Program-made: the position numbers and the translations under genes
Assembly: GCA_039725955.1 (NCBI GenBank)
Contig: CP091033.1
Coordinates: forward strand, 310,001 to 374,000
Reading direction: 5' to 3'
From: Sinorhizobium sp. B11
Lineage (GTDB): Bacteria; Pseudomonadota; Alphaproteobacteria; Rhizobiales; Rhizobiaceae
Length of the DNA stretch: 64,000 nucleotides
Shown: positions 44,480-53,997 of the stretch, in pieces
Layout of the letters: each line of letters opens with the position of its first letter
Position numbering within the stretch: position 1 is the stretch's first letter
The notes under the pieces: generated by a model
The model's database searches: none
The model's input: only the letters and a program-made list of their open reading frames with translations
Told to the model about the DNA's origin: nothing

Positions 44480-44849
44480 CGGCTTTCCCTCAATGTCTCA
44501 CGCACGACAAATTCCACCTTCTGGAAATCAGCAGTCAGCATTGAAAACGGGTGTTGGGCGACCCGCCTGCGTTCATTTCCATGCCGTTGCATAGGTACAA
44601 CCATGTCGCACAGCCATGCAATTGACCAGGCCGACAACTAACGGCGGTTCTTTGCAGGCGAATGACAGATGAGGGTGTTCCAATTGGCGGGAATGGGTGG
44701 CAACTGGCGTGTCGCCGGCAGCTTTTGTCAATTACTGGAAAAGCATGGCCGGGATTGCAGTGCAATCCCGGCCGAAGGGGCGAGAGGCAGCGGCGATAAC
44801 CGTAGATCAGGCCAACGCCGCTTTGGGCATCAGGCGATTCTTGAAGCCG
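44480..44849. other. 370-base region without a gene
   Basis: Between the LacI gene start and the end of the small exported-protein gene. The only structure I see is the 27-base inverted repeat at 44747-44773. The rest has no convincing coding frame. Confidence 0.5.
44747..44773 (-). terminator. Near-perfect inverted repeat after the small exported-protein gene
   Basis: GGCCGGGATTGCA, one base, then TGCAATCCCGGCC: 13-bp arms. Read on the minus strand it is followed by ATGCTTTTCC, a modest T tract, 77 bases after the stop of the gene at 44850. A terminator is likely, though the symmetry would also suit a protein-binding site. Confidence 0.5.
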
Positions 44850-45155
44850 TTAGTCGCAGACCCGCACGGTTTCGGTGTGATAGCCGCCATCATAGCGGTT
44901 GCGGACGTCACGATCTTCGTACCAGCAGCGCGGAGGCGGCGGGCCCGCATCATAATAACGGGGACCGTCGACATAGCGGGGGCCGCTGTTGACGATGGCG
45001 CCGCCGATCAGGCCGCCGACGACACCCGCTGCCAGGCCGCCGGCGATGGCGCGGCCGGTATTGTCGTGGTGATGATGGTCGCGGGCGGCAGCAGGCTGAA
45101 TAGCCGAGCCCACAAGGGCCGTCGCAATCAACAGACTGCTAACAATTCTCTTCAT
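44850..45155 (-). CDS. Small exported glycine-zipper protein, unknown function
   Basis: 101 residues. A signal peptide (MKRIVSSLLIATALVGSA, cleavage after AAA) is followed by RDHHHHDN, a glycine-zipper-like stretch (GGLAAGVVGGLIGGAIV), a Pro/Tyr-rich segment (GPRYVDGPRYYDAGPPPP) and a Cys-containing end (RCWYED...RVCD). The two Cys could form a disulfide in the periplasm. The ribosome site AAGGAGAATGTT is good, so the gene is probably real. I do not recognise a function; similar small envelope proteins are common in rhizobia. Confidence 0.7.
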   Translation of the reverse strand: MKRIVSSLLIATALVGSAIQPAAARDHHHHDNTGRAIAGGLAAGVVGGLIGGAIVNSGPRYVDGPRYYDAGPPPPRCWYEDRDVRNRYDGGYHTETVRVCD

Positions 45156-45348
45156 AACATTCTCCTTAGTCGCAAATCGCCCCTATAGAACATAAAATGC
45201 TCCACGGCGGCGTTTGTTCGTTCAAATCTTGCACCTTTTGAGGCAAGCCGACCAATAAACGGCGCGCGGAAACCCAAATTCTGTGTTTTGCACTGAAATC
45301 CTCAGGGCGAAATCCGCCGGGTCAAACGCGCAATCGCAACTGGCGGCA

Positions 45349-47244
45349 TCAGGTCGCCGATTCCGTTACTGTTTCTTCCAGCACGTCCTCAGGAATATCG
45401 TCGAAGGAGGCGTAGTTGAGGTTATAGAGCTTCGAGTAGAGCTTGCCGTTCTTCATGAGCTGCTGGTGATTGCCGCTCTCGACGATCTCGCCATTCTGCA
45501 GCACGATGATGCGATCGGCTTCGCGGATCGTTGCCAGCCGATGGGCGATGACGAGGCCGGTACGGTTTTCGAGCAGCTTCACCAGTGCCTTCTGGATCAG
45601 CATTTCGGTATAGCTGTCGATATTGGCTGTCGCCTCGTCGAGCACGAGGATCTTCGCGTCCGCCACCAGTGCGCGGGCAAAGGAGAGAAGCTGGCGCTGG
45701 CCGAGCGAAAGATTGCCGCCGCGCTCGCCGAGCATGCTGTCATAGCCCTGAGGCAGGCGCATGACGAAGTCGTGCGCGCCGACGGCCTTGGCGGCCTCGA
45801 TTACCTGTTCGCGGGTGGCTTCCGTCTTGTGATAGCGGATATTCTCGAAAACTGTGCCGGTGAAGAGGAAGGGTTCCTGCAGCACCATGGCGATCTGCTG
45901 GCCAAGCGAATCCTGTGTCAGTTCGCGCACGTCATGGCCGCCGACAACGACCTGTCCCTGCTGCACCTCGTAGAAACGGTGGATCAACGACATGCAGCTC
46001 GACTTGCCCGAGCCGGTCGGGCCGACAAGGGCAACCGTCTCGCCGGGATTGACCCTGAAACTCACGTGCTTGAGCACCGGATGCTTCGGATTATAGCCGA
46101 AGACGACATCGCGGAATTCGACGGAGCCGTCCATGTCGGGCGAAAGTACCTTGGCATCGGGAGCATCCTTGATGTCGACCGGCACGTCGAGCACATCGGT
46201 TAGCCGCTGGCCTGACGCCATAGCGCGCTGCATGACCGAATATTGCAAGGTCAGAGAACGAATCGGGTCGAAGAAGCGCTGGATATAGAAGAGAAAGGCG
46301 ACAAGCACGCCGACGTCGAGCGCCTGGTTCAACACGCGCGCACCACCGACGACAATGACGAGCGCCATGGCGATACCGGTCAGCGTGTCGACGATCGGCA
46401 CCATGATCTGCGCGTAGCGGGCTGCGGTCAGATGCGTCAGCAGGTTGGCATGCGCCTTGTCGTCGTAAAGCGTGAAGTTGACCTCCTGCCGGTCCATGCT
46501 CTGGACGGCGCGCACGCCATGGATCGCTTCGGCCAGAGCGCCGTTCGCCACCGAATTGGTTTCATGCGCTGCCATGAAGGATTTGCGGGCGAGCGGCAGC
46601 CAGAACAGGCGCACGACGAAGAGAACCGGCAGTACGGACAGCGTCAGCAGGCCGAGCTTGAAGTCGAGATAGAGCATCACGAAGACGATGCCGAAGAGCA
46701 GGAAGATATCGCCGACGGACAACACGCAGGTTTCCAGGAATTCCTGCATCGAGTTGACGTCGCCCTGCAGGCGCGACATCAGCCGGCCGACCTCGGTCTT
46801 GTCCATGAAGGAGAGGGAAACGCGCTGGAGATGGGAGAACATTGCCTTGCGGATATCGAAGAGCACGTTTTCCGCGACGCCGCCGACCAGCGTTTCCTGA
46901 AAATAGCTGGCCCCGTAGTTGATGAGGATCGCGATCAGGAACGCGCCGATCGCCAAGGTCAGTGCGGAGCCATCGTCATCGGGCTGCATGCCATGGTCGA
47001 TCGCGTAGCGGATGATCAGTGGAATGAGAAGCTGCATGCCGGTAAAGACCAGCACCGAAATCACCGACAGGACGACATCACGCCGGTAGGGATGCACGAA
47101 CGCCCAGATTCGCTTGACGATATTGGAATCGAAGACCTTGCCGAAGATTTCCTCTTCGACACGCTGCGAACCGACGACCGCCCTTGGCGGACGTCTGCCA
47201 TCCTCGCGAACGTCCGGACGCTCGGTTTCCAGTTCCTCGGCCAT
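45349..47244 (-). CDS. ABC exporter half-transporter with consensus Walker B
   Basis: A 631-residue exporter subunit: a 50-residue N-tail, six membrane helices (about 65-340) and an ATPase domain with Walker A GPTGSGKSS, Walker B ILVLDEATANID with the catalytic Glu, and H-loop LVIAHRLAT. The signature is LSLGQRQLL, a Gly-to-Leu change from LSGGQ. Its gene is 24 bases downstream of a second half-transporter with the opposite defect, so the two very likely form a heterodimer like TM287/288 or BmrCD. The substrate (drug, lipid or peptide) is unknown. Confidence 0.9.
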   Translation of the reverse strand: MAEELETERPDVREDGRRPPRAVVGSQRVEEEIFGKVFDSNIVKRIWAFVHPYRRDVVLSVISVLVFTGMQLLIPLIIRYAIDHGMQPDDDGSALTLAIGAFLIAILINYGASYFQETLVGGVAENVLFDIRKAMFSHLQRVSLSFMDKTEVGRLMSRLQGDVNSMQEFLETCVLSVGDIFLLFGIVFVMLYLDFKLGLLTLSVLPVLFVVRLFWLPLARKSFMAAHETNSVANGALAEAIHGVRAVQSMDRQEVNFTLYDDKAHANLLTHLTAARYAQIMVPIVDTLTGIAMALVIVVGGARVLNQALDVGVLVAFLFYIQRFFDPIRSLTLQYSVMQRAMASGQRLTDVLDVPVDIKDAPDAKVLSPDMDGSVEFRDVVFGYNPKHPVLKHVSFRVNPGETVALVGPTGSGKSSCMSLIHRFYEVQQGQVVVGGHDVRELTQDSLGQQIAMVLQEPFLFTGTVFENIRYHKTEATREQVIEAAKAVGAHDFVMRLPQGYDSMLGERGGNLSLGQRQLLSFARALVADAKILVLDEATANIDSYTEMLIQKALVKLLENRTGLVIAHRLATIREADRIIVLQNGEIVESGNHQQLMKNGKLYSKLYNLNYASFDDIPEDVLEETVTESAT

Positions 47245-47268
47245 CTTGTTTCCTCCTGCGCCGGTTTC

Positions 47269-49122
47269 TTACGCGCTCAAAGCGTCGTCGCCCGGTCGCA
47301 CCTGCAGATCGTACAGTGCCTTGTATCGGCCGCCGAGCGCCAGGAGCTCGTCATGCGTGCCCTGCTCGACGATGCGGCCGTCCTCGATGAAGAAAATCTT
47401 GTCGGCATGCATCAGCGAGCTCAGGCGATGGGCAACGATGATCGTCACCCGATCGGCGGCGTAGCGGCGCATGGCGCTGCGAATGCGCTGCTCCGTTGCC
47501 GCATCGATTGCTGCGGTCGAATCGTCGAAGACCATCACGGCTGGCTTCAGCATCAGCGCACGGGCGATCGAAAGCCTCTGGCGCTGGCCGCCCGAAAGCG
47601 AGACGCCGCGTTCGCCGACGACCGTGCCGTAGCCGGTCGGCAGGCCGAGTACATAATTGTGGAGCTGTGCACTTTCGCTGGCGCGCTCGATACGGCCTTC
47701 CTTGGCCCAGGGGTCGCCATAGGCGATGTTGTTTTCGATCGTCGTGGTGAAGAGGAAGGAATCCTGCTGTACGACGGCGACGGAGCGGCGCAGCGACTGC
47801 AGCTTCGCCTTGCGGATATCCTGCCCATCGATGGTGATCTTGCCGGCAGTCGCATCATAAAAGCGCGGGATCAGATGGGCGAGCGTCGACTTGCCGCTAC
47901 CCGGCGGGCCAACAATGCCGATGGTCTCGCCACGCCTTGCTTCGAAGCTGACGTCATGGAGCACTTCATGCATCGGCGAGGCCGGATAGGCGAAGCTGAC
48001 ATTCTCGAAGCGCAGCGTGCCGTCCGTGACCGCCAATTCCTTGGCATCCGGCGCATCGCGCACGGCAATTTCGAGGTCCAGCAGTTCGAAGAGGCGCGTG
48101 CCGCAAGTCGAGGCGCGGGCGAAGGCGTTGACCATCAGGCCGAGCTGGCGCACCGGCATCTGCAAGATGGTCATGAAAGTCAGAAACGAGGCCAGCGTAC
48201 CAACGGTGATCTCGCCGGAATGCACCTTGCCGCCACCGATCCACAGCACCAGGCCCATCGCCACAAAAAAGGAAAAGGTCATGGCGCTGGTATTGATGAC
48301 GCGGATACCTACGCGCTGGTGGGCAAGTTCCAGCGCATTCTTCGAGGCTGCTTCAAATTTCGAAAGCTCGTGATCCTGTGCTGCGAAGGCGCGAACGACA
48401 CGAATGCCGCCGAGATTCTCTTCCATGATACGCGTCAGCACCGACAGCCGCTGCTGCAGGTCGAGCCAGGTGGCACGCAGGCGAAGCTGGGTGATTGAGG
48501 AGCGCCAGCCGACAAAAGGCACGAAAGAGAGCGCCAACAGCCCAAGCACGACGTCGGTCGACAGGAGCATATAGGCACCGATGCCGATCAGCATGGAGAG
48601 AAGGAAGACGCGCACAAGCGCCGTCGAGAAATACATACGCACGCCTTCCAGATCGAGCAGGCCGACAGTGATGAGGTCGCCCGAATGCACGGTGTCGTGG
48701 AAGGAAAAAGAGAGACGTTGGATCTTTTCGTAGCAGGCAAGGCGCAGCTCATAGCCCATATGGTGGCCGACCGCCTCGCTGTAATAGTTCTGGATCATCG
48801 TGAAGATGCCGCGGAGCACACTGGCGCCGAGCAGCAACAGCGCCGTCGTCAAAAGCGCATCCTGTGCCTGCTGTCCAAGCGTGCCGCCGTGAAGCGCCAC
48901 TTGCGTATGGTCGACCGCCTGGCCGAGCAACCGGGGAATCAGAAGCTGGAAGGTTGAGGCGATCAGGGTCGCGCCGATGGCAAGACCTGCTTGCCAAGGA
49001 TGGCGGAAGGCCATGACGGTGATGCGGAACAGTGTGTAGAGGCCCTTGCCCCACCCTGCCGCGGTTGCAAGCGCCATCGAAGCCGAAGGCTTCGTCGCGC
49101 GTATGGACGCATCGCTGCTCAC
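47269..49122 (-). CDS. ABC exporter half-transporter with degenerate Walker B
   Basis: A 617-residue exporter subunit with a six-helix membrane domain and an ATPase domain: Walker A GPPGSGKST, a normal signature LSGGQRQRLSIARAL, but Walker B VMVFDDSTAAID with Asp in place of the catalytic Glu, and H-loop IIVAHRLSS. This is the non-catalytic partner pattern of heterodimeric exporters. The start is not certain: GTG 49122 with GGAAAAATACC upstream gives MSSDASIRATKPSASM; an open frame reaches 49245 with an ATG at 49182. The partner gene follows by 24 bases. Confidence 0.88.
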   Translation of the reverse strand: MSSDASIRATKPSASMALATAAGWGKGLYTLFRITVMAFRHPWQAGLAIGATLIASTFQLLIPRLLGQAVDHTQVALHGGTLGQQAQDALLTTALLLLGASVLRGIFTMIQNYYSEAVGHHMGYELRLACYEKIQRLSFSFHDTVHSGDLITVGLLDLEGVRMYFSTALVRVFLLSMLIGIGAYMLLSTDVVLGLLALSFVPFVGWRSSITQLRLRATWLDLQQRLSVLTRIMEENLGGIRVVRAFAAQDHELSKFEAASKNALELAHQRVGIRVINTSAMTFSFFVAMGLVLWIGGGKVHSGEITVGTLASFLTFMTILQMPVRQLGLMVNAFARASTCGTRLFELLDLEIAVRDAPDAKELAVTDGTLRFENVSFAYPASPMHEVLHDVSFEARRGETIGIVGPPGSGKSTLAHLIPRFYDATAGKITIDGQDIRKAKLQSLRRSVAVVQQDSFLFTTTIENNIAYGDPWAKEGRIERASESAQLHNYVLGLPTGYGTVVGERGVSLSGGQRQRLSIARALMLKPAVMVFDDSTAAIDAATEQRIRSAMRRYAADRVTIIVAHRLSSLMHADKIFFIEDGRIVEQGTHDELLALGGRYKALYDLQVRPGDDALSA

Positions 49123-49434
49123 GGTATTTTTCCAATAGATGTGTGCTCGGACCAAGCGAGCCCGGAAAGACGGCAAATCCATGAAGGGATTGATAGCGCA
49201 CCCACATTTGCCGATTCCGACAGGGGGTTCAAGTAAAGAATTCACCAGTTGGTTATTTTTACGTGAGCCTTCCTCGCGTTGAACGGTAACGCTACCGCCA
49301 CACCCAGCTGACTACGTGCCGCAGGCGGATTCGTCTGCCGGAAAACGAAAGTCTCGGCGCTGTGCATCGCCAGTGGAAATCCATGTGGCGCGCATGTATG
49401 GTCCGCTCGCCAACCAGCACGAAGAGGGCGTTCG

Positions 49435-50304
49435 ATGTCATCCACGGTCCGGATCGCAAATCAGTTTCTCACTGTCGACGTTTCCTCGCTCGGCGCCGAA
49501 ATGCAGGCGCTGACATCAAGCGACGGCCGCTCCTGGGTCTGGAACGGCGACGCCGCCTTTTGGACCGGCCGTTCGCCGATCCTGTTTCCGATGGTCGGCA
49601 AGGCGCCGAATGACGTTCTGAAGGTTGCCGGTCACAGCGCCCCTATGGGCCAGCACGGCTTTGCCCGTCGCAGTGAATTCGCGCTGGCATCCTCGTCCGA
49701 AGCGAGTTGCCGCTACGAGCTTGCTGCTTCAGAGGCAACGAAGGCGGTTTATCCCTTCGATTTCCTGCTGGCCGTCATCCATAGTGTCGAGGGTCGGGCT
49801 TTAACCGTTGCCGCCGAAGTTACCCACCGCGATAACCGGCCGATGCCTTTCGGTATCGGTTTTCATACCGCTTTCCGCTGGCCGCTGCAGGATGCTGAAA
49901 ACAAGCCGCACACGTTCACGCTGGACAATGGAGCCGAGCCGGCGCTCGTCCGCCTTGAGGGCGGCTTGATCTCGCCGAAGAAACTTGCTTCACCTTTTGT
50001 GGCAGGCAGGCTTGTGCTCGACCATTCCATGTTCGAGCAGGATGCCATGATCTTTCCGGAAGGTGCAGGCCCCGGTCTGCGTTATGGAGCCGAGGGCGGT
50101 CCGTCCATGCATTTCAGCTTTGAGAACCTGCCCAATCTGGCGCTCTGGACCAAGCCCGGCGCGCCTTTCCTCTGCGTCGAGCCCTGGCACGGGACGGCTG
50201 CCGAAAATGGCGGTTCTGACGATCTTGAGGGACGCCCTTACACCAAGGTGCTTGCACCGGGCGAAACGTCGCGCTTTTCCTACACGGTCGAAATCCTCGC
50301 CTAG
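49435..50304 (+). CDS. Aldose 1-epimerase-like protein (LacX type)
   Basis: A 289-residue protein of the galactose mutarotase superfamily. It has the start IANQFLTVDVSSLGAEMQAL, WTGRSPILFPMVG, the catalytic-region GQHGFARRSEF (His in HGFAR), PFGIGFHTAFRWPL (second His) and FLCVEPWHGTA with the likely Glu. This is the LacX-like branch, whose exact substrate is not established. It stands alone, divergent from the ABC exporter. Confidence 0.85.
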   Translation: MSSTVRIANQFLTVDVSSLGAEMQALTSSDGRSWVWNGDAAFWTGRSPILFPMVGKAPNDVLKVAGHSAPMGQHGFARRSEFALASSSEASCRYELAASEATKAVYPFDFLLAVIHSVEGRALTVAAEVTHRDNRPMPFGIGFHTAFRWPLQDAENKPHTFTLDNGAEPALVRLEGGLISPKKLASPFVAGRLVLDHSMFEQDAMIFPEGAGPGLRYGAEGGPSMHFSFENLPNLALWTKPGAPFLCVEPWHGTAAENGGSDDLEGRPYTKVLAPGETSRFSYTVEILA

Positions 50305-50579
50305 GCGGGGGCTCGTTTTCCGTTTTGGATCAGGGTGTTGGCCAGGTGGTAAAATAAACCTCTTGCCACATTGAGCTTTTCACGCTTTCATACACGACTA
50401 GTTTAATAGACTAAGCGGCTGGGATGAGGATCTTTTCCAGCCAAGCCGGTTTCCAATGGAACCCGAGCCGGTGGTGAACGTTTTGCGTGGCCGCGTGAAC
50501 CTGCCCAACGCATGACCTCAGAGGTCCTGCGTTGAAACCTTGATCGAAACACATGCGGATGAGCCGCAAGGGAGTTGAG

Positions 50580-51989
50580 ATGACGGTTCAGGGACTTTTT
50601 TCGAGTAAGGCGAGTGCGGCGGCTCAGATTTCCGCAGTGCCGCGTATTGCGATAGTCGGCCGCGGCTTTTCCGGCATGATGATGGCGGTGGCGTTGATGC
50701 GCACCGTGCGCACGCCTTTTCACCTTCAGCTTTTCGATCCGAACTCCACTGTGAACGGCGGCCAGGCGTTGGCGTCGGCAAGGTCTTCGACCATCCTCAA
50801 TACGCGTGTGCGTGATCTCTCCGTTTCGCTTGGCGATCCCGATGATTTCAACGACTGGCTTTGTAGCAACGCCGAATTCCGCGCCGCCGTGCCGGCCGCG
50901 ATTCCCGGCTTCCGGCAGATCTTCGTTCCCCGTGAAATCTTCAGCGACTATGTCTACCAACGCTTTTCAGAAGCACTCGCCGCCCGCCGGGACATCACTG
51001 TCCAGGTCTGCCACGATCCGGTCGTGGCAATTCGCAGGAGCCACGGCAGCCGATTCCTGCTTGAAAACGCCAATCCGTCCAATCCGCTTTTCGATACCGT
51101 GATCCTCGCGACAGGCTACGGCCTGCCTCGACCTGAGGTCGACGAGCCGGAGGTATCGCCGGTCAGGGCGCAGCGTCTCGTCGCCCGGCCGCATACGGTG
51201 CTGCTGCTCGGCAGCGGTATCAGGGTCGTGGACCAGCTGCTGCAGCTTCGCGACGCCGGTTATACAGGCCAGGTGACAATCATTTCGCGCCATGGTTTCC
51301 TGCCGCAGAGCCACACGCCGAATTCCGCCGATCCGGTTTTTCCGGCCGAAGCGCTGCCGCAAAACCTGCCCGACATCGTCAGCTTCATTCGCCAGGCCTG
51401 CCGCGAAGCGGAAGAGGAGGGGCGGAGCTGGCAGTCGGTCATGAACGGCCTTCGCAAGCATGCCCGCTCGCTCTGGCGGTCGCTGCCAGCGCGTGAGAAG
51501 CGGCAATTCAACCGGCACCTGCGAGCGATCTATGACAGTCACCGTAACCGCCTGCCGGAGGCGATGCATCTGCGCCTTCAGCGGGAACTTGCCGAAGGTC
51601 GTACAGTGCTCAGGCGTGGCCGCGCCGGGCGCAGAGGTCTCAGCGGCCTGTTCTTCACGCCGGCCGGTTCGTCGAGCGAAGAAGTCATCCATGCCGAACG
51701 TATCGTCGATTGTCGCTGCCATGCGCCTGATCTTTCCGCTCCATTGATTCAAAGCTTGCTGGCGGCGCGCCTTGCCATGCCTGACGAGCTCGCGCTTGGC
51801 CTGGCGGTCAATGCCCGCGGCGAAACGTTCCTGGACGACGGCTCGTCGATCGATGGGCTATTTGCGGTCGGCCCGCTTGGTCTCGGCAGCCTGCCGGACA
51901 TCGATCTCGTGCCCGAAATCGTTACGCAGGCCTACGCGGCCTCCGATCGAATTGCGGAGCGCTTCTATCCACGAAGCCAGGCGGTTTAG
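50580..51989 (+). CDS. FAD/NAD(P)-binding protein (HcpE/YdhS-like)
   Basis: A 469-residue flavoprotein-like protein. IAIVGRGFSGMMMAVALMR is an N-terminal dinucleotide-binding fold, ILATGYGLPRP is the ATG motif of FAD oxidoreductases, and TVLLLGSGIRVVDQLLQLRD is a second Rossmann motif. The middle and C-terminal parts resemble the NAD_binding_9 family of unknown oxidoreductases. The ATG 50580 follows GGGAGTTGAG; an ATG 27 bases earlier is less well placed. The function is unknown and nothing adjacent explains it. The 275 bases upstream hold no gene. Confidence 0.75.
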   Translation: MTVQGLFSSKASAAAQISAVPRIAIVGRGFSGMMMAVALMRTVRTPFHLQLFDPNSTVNGGQALASARSSTILNTRVRDLSVSLGDPDDFNDWLCSNAEFRAAVPAAIPGFRQIFVPREIFSDYVYQRFSEALAARRDITVQVCHDPVVAIRRSHGSRFLLENANPSNPLFDTVILATGYGLPRPEVDEPEVSPVRAQRLVARPHTVLLLGSGIRVVDQLLQLRDAGYTGQVTIISRHGFLPQSHTPNSADPVFPAEALPQNLPDIVSFIRQACREAEEEGRSWQSVMNGLRKHARSLWRSLPAREKRQFNRHLRAIYDSHRNRLPEAMHLRLQRELAEGRTVLRRGRAGRRGLSGLFFTPAGSSSEEVIHAERIVDCRCHAPDLSAPLIQSLLAARLAMPDELALGLAVNARGETFLDDGSSIDGLFAVGPLGLGSLPDIDLVPEIVTQAYAASDRIAERFYPRSQAV

Positions 51990-52066
51990 CGAAATTCGTC
52001 ACTTCCTTTGGAACCATCTGCCTGGGCCGGCGTTATGCTGCGCTGGTAATTCGTTTAGAGGGGCAG

Positions 52067-53989
52067 ATGGAAGCCGTGGATCGATATGACGCGTCTCTTC
52101 AAGGCGAAGGGCGTTTTCGTCTCCTTGTCGATGCGATCACCGACTATGCGATCTACATGCTCAGCCCCGAAGGTTATGTGACGAGCTGGAATTCGGGCGC
52201 TCAGCGTTTCAAGGGCTATCGCGCCTCGGAAATTCTCGGCGAGCATTTTTCCCGGTTTTATCTGGATGCGGATCGGGAGGCTGGATTGCCCGCTCGCGCG
52301 CTCAGAATCGCCGCGACGGAAGGGCGCTTCGAGGGTGAAGGCTGGCGACAGCGCAAGGATGGTACACGCTTCTGGGCGCATGTGATCATCGATCCGATCC
52401 GCGATTCCTCCGGTGAGCTGATCGGCTTTGCCAAGATCACCCGCGATCTGACGGAGCGCAAGGCGGCCGAGAACGCGCTGAAGCGCAGCGAGGAGCAGTT
52501 CCGTCTGCTCGTCCAAGGCGTCTCTGATTATGCCATCTACATGCTGGACCCTGACGGTCACGTAGCAAGCTGGAATTCCGGCGCCGAGCGCATCAAGGGT
52601 TATACCTCGGAAGAGATTATTGGCCGGCATTTCTCCACCTTTTACACCGACGAGGACCGCCTCAACGGATTGCCGGCGCGGGCCCTGGCAACTGCCAGCC
52701 GGGACGGGCGCTTCGAAAGGGAAGGCTGGCGAGTGCGCAAGGACGGCTCGCGCTTCTGGGCGCATATCGTCATTGATGCGATCAAGGATGATTTCGGCGA
52801 TATTATCGGTTTTGCCAAGATCACCCGCGACATCACCGAGAAGATGGAGACCCAGCGTGCACTGGAGCGGACTCGTGAAGAGCTTTTCCAGGCACAGAAG
52901 ATGGAGGCGATCGGCCAGTTGACCGGTGGGATCGCGCACGATTTCAACAACCTCCTGATGGCGGTGCTCGGGAGCCTCGAAATCCTCAAGAAGCGCATGC
53001 CGCAGGATCCTGCTTTGTCGCCGCTTGTCGACAATGCCATGCTCGGGGCGCAGCGTGGTGCGGCGCTGACCCAGCGCATGCTCGCCTTTTCCCGCCGACA
53101 GGAGCTGCAGGTCGAAAGGATCGATGTCTCCGCGCTTTTGCGCGGCATGATGGACATGGTCTCGCGTTCCCTCGGTCCGATCGCCACGCTTGAGACCGAG
53201 TTTCCCGAGAGCCTGCCGATGATTGCGACCGACCCGAACCAGTTGGAGGCGGCGGTGCTCAACCTCGTCGTCAATGCCCGCGACGCCATGGCTGGTGGTG
53301 GGCCTATTCGGATCAGAGCCACTGAGGAACTCGTGCCTGACGGCGGTACAATGCCGGCCGGCCACTATGTGTGTGTCGCCGTTGCCGATGAGGGAGAAGG
53401 CATGAACGACGAGACGCTGAAGCAGGCGGTGACTCCGTTCTTCACGACCAAGGGCATCGGTAAGGGAACGGGTCTCGGGCTCTCGATGGTGCAGGGGCTC
53501 GCTGCCCAGTCCGGCGGCAGGCTCGTGCTGAAGAGCCGGCTCGGTGAAGGCACGACAGCTGAGCTGTGGTTTCCTGTTACGGGAGCCGAAAGCATCGTTA
53601 AAGAACCTGAACAATCCGTGCCGGAAGCCGCTAATAACTCACGGTCGCTGCGCATCCTTGCCGTCGACGACGACGGGTTGGTTCTGATGAACACCACGCT
53701 CATGCTGGAGGATCTCGGCCATACCGTAATCGAGGCGATGGCCGGTGCTGACGCGCTCGACATTCTTCGCATCGAAAACGTCGATCTGGTAATCTCCGAT
53801 CACGCCATGCCGCGCATGACAGGCTCGCAGCTTGCTGTGGCCATTCGCAATGAATGGCCCGATATGCCGATCATACTCGCGACCGGTTTTGCAGAGATTC
53901 CCGAGGGCTCCGGCATCACCGACATACAACGGCTCGGCAAGCCCTTCTCGCAGGCGCAGCTGGCAGAGGCGATCAATCGCATTGCATAG
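52067..53989 (+). CDS. Hybrid histidine kinase, PAS-PAS-HisKA-HATPase-REC
   Basis: A 640-residue soluble sensor. Two very similar PAS domains (about 16-130 and 146-258), the phospho-acceptor His291 in GGIAHDFNNLL, ATPase motifs NLVVNARDAM, DEGEGM and GTGLGLSMV, and a C-terminal receiver domain with acidic VDDD (533-536), phospho-acceptor Asp578 in LVISDHAMP and Lys625. There are no membrane helices, so it senses an internal signal. It converges on the SURF1/cyo genes with an 8-base gap. A link to respiration is possible but not shown. Confidence 0.92.
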   Translation: MEAVDRYDASLQGEGRFRLLVDAITDYAIYMLSPEGYVTSWNSGAQRFKGYRASEILGEHFSRFYLDADREAGLPARALRIAATEGRFEGEGWRQRKDGTRFWAHVIIDPIRDSSGELIGFAKITRDLTERKAAENALKRSEEQFRLLVQGVSDYAIYMLDPDGHVASWNSGAERIKGYTSEEIIGRHFSTFYTDEDRLNGLPARALATASRDGRFEREGWRVRKDGSRFWAHIVIDAIKDDFGDIIGFAKITRDITEKMETQRALERTREELFQAQKMEAIGQLTGGIAHDFNNLLMAVLGSLEILKKRMPQDPALSPLVDNAMLGAQRGAALTQRMLAFSRRQELQVERIDVSALLRGMMDMVSRSLGPIATLETEFPESLPMIATDPNQLEAAVLNLVVNARDAMAGGGPIRIRATEELVPDGGTMPAGHYVCVAVADEGEGMNDETLKQAVTPFFTTKGIGKGTGLGLSMVQGLAAQSGGRLVLKSRLGEGTTAELWFPVTGAESIVKEPEQSVPEAANNSRSLRILAVDDDGLVLMNTTLMLEDLGHTVIEAMAGADALDILRIENVDLVISDHAMPRMTGSQLAVAIRNEWPDMPIILATGFAEIPEGSGITDIQRLGKPFSQAQLAEAINRIA

Positions 53990-53997
53990 ACGCCTCG

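Noticed and set aside
46243..48498. Open frame of 751 codons on the plus strand
   Set aside because: It lies antisense to the two ABC exporter genes, whose domains and motifs are clear. Its own translation is Asp/Arg/His-rich without any family motif.
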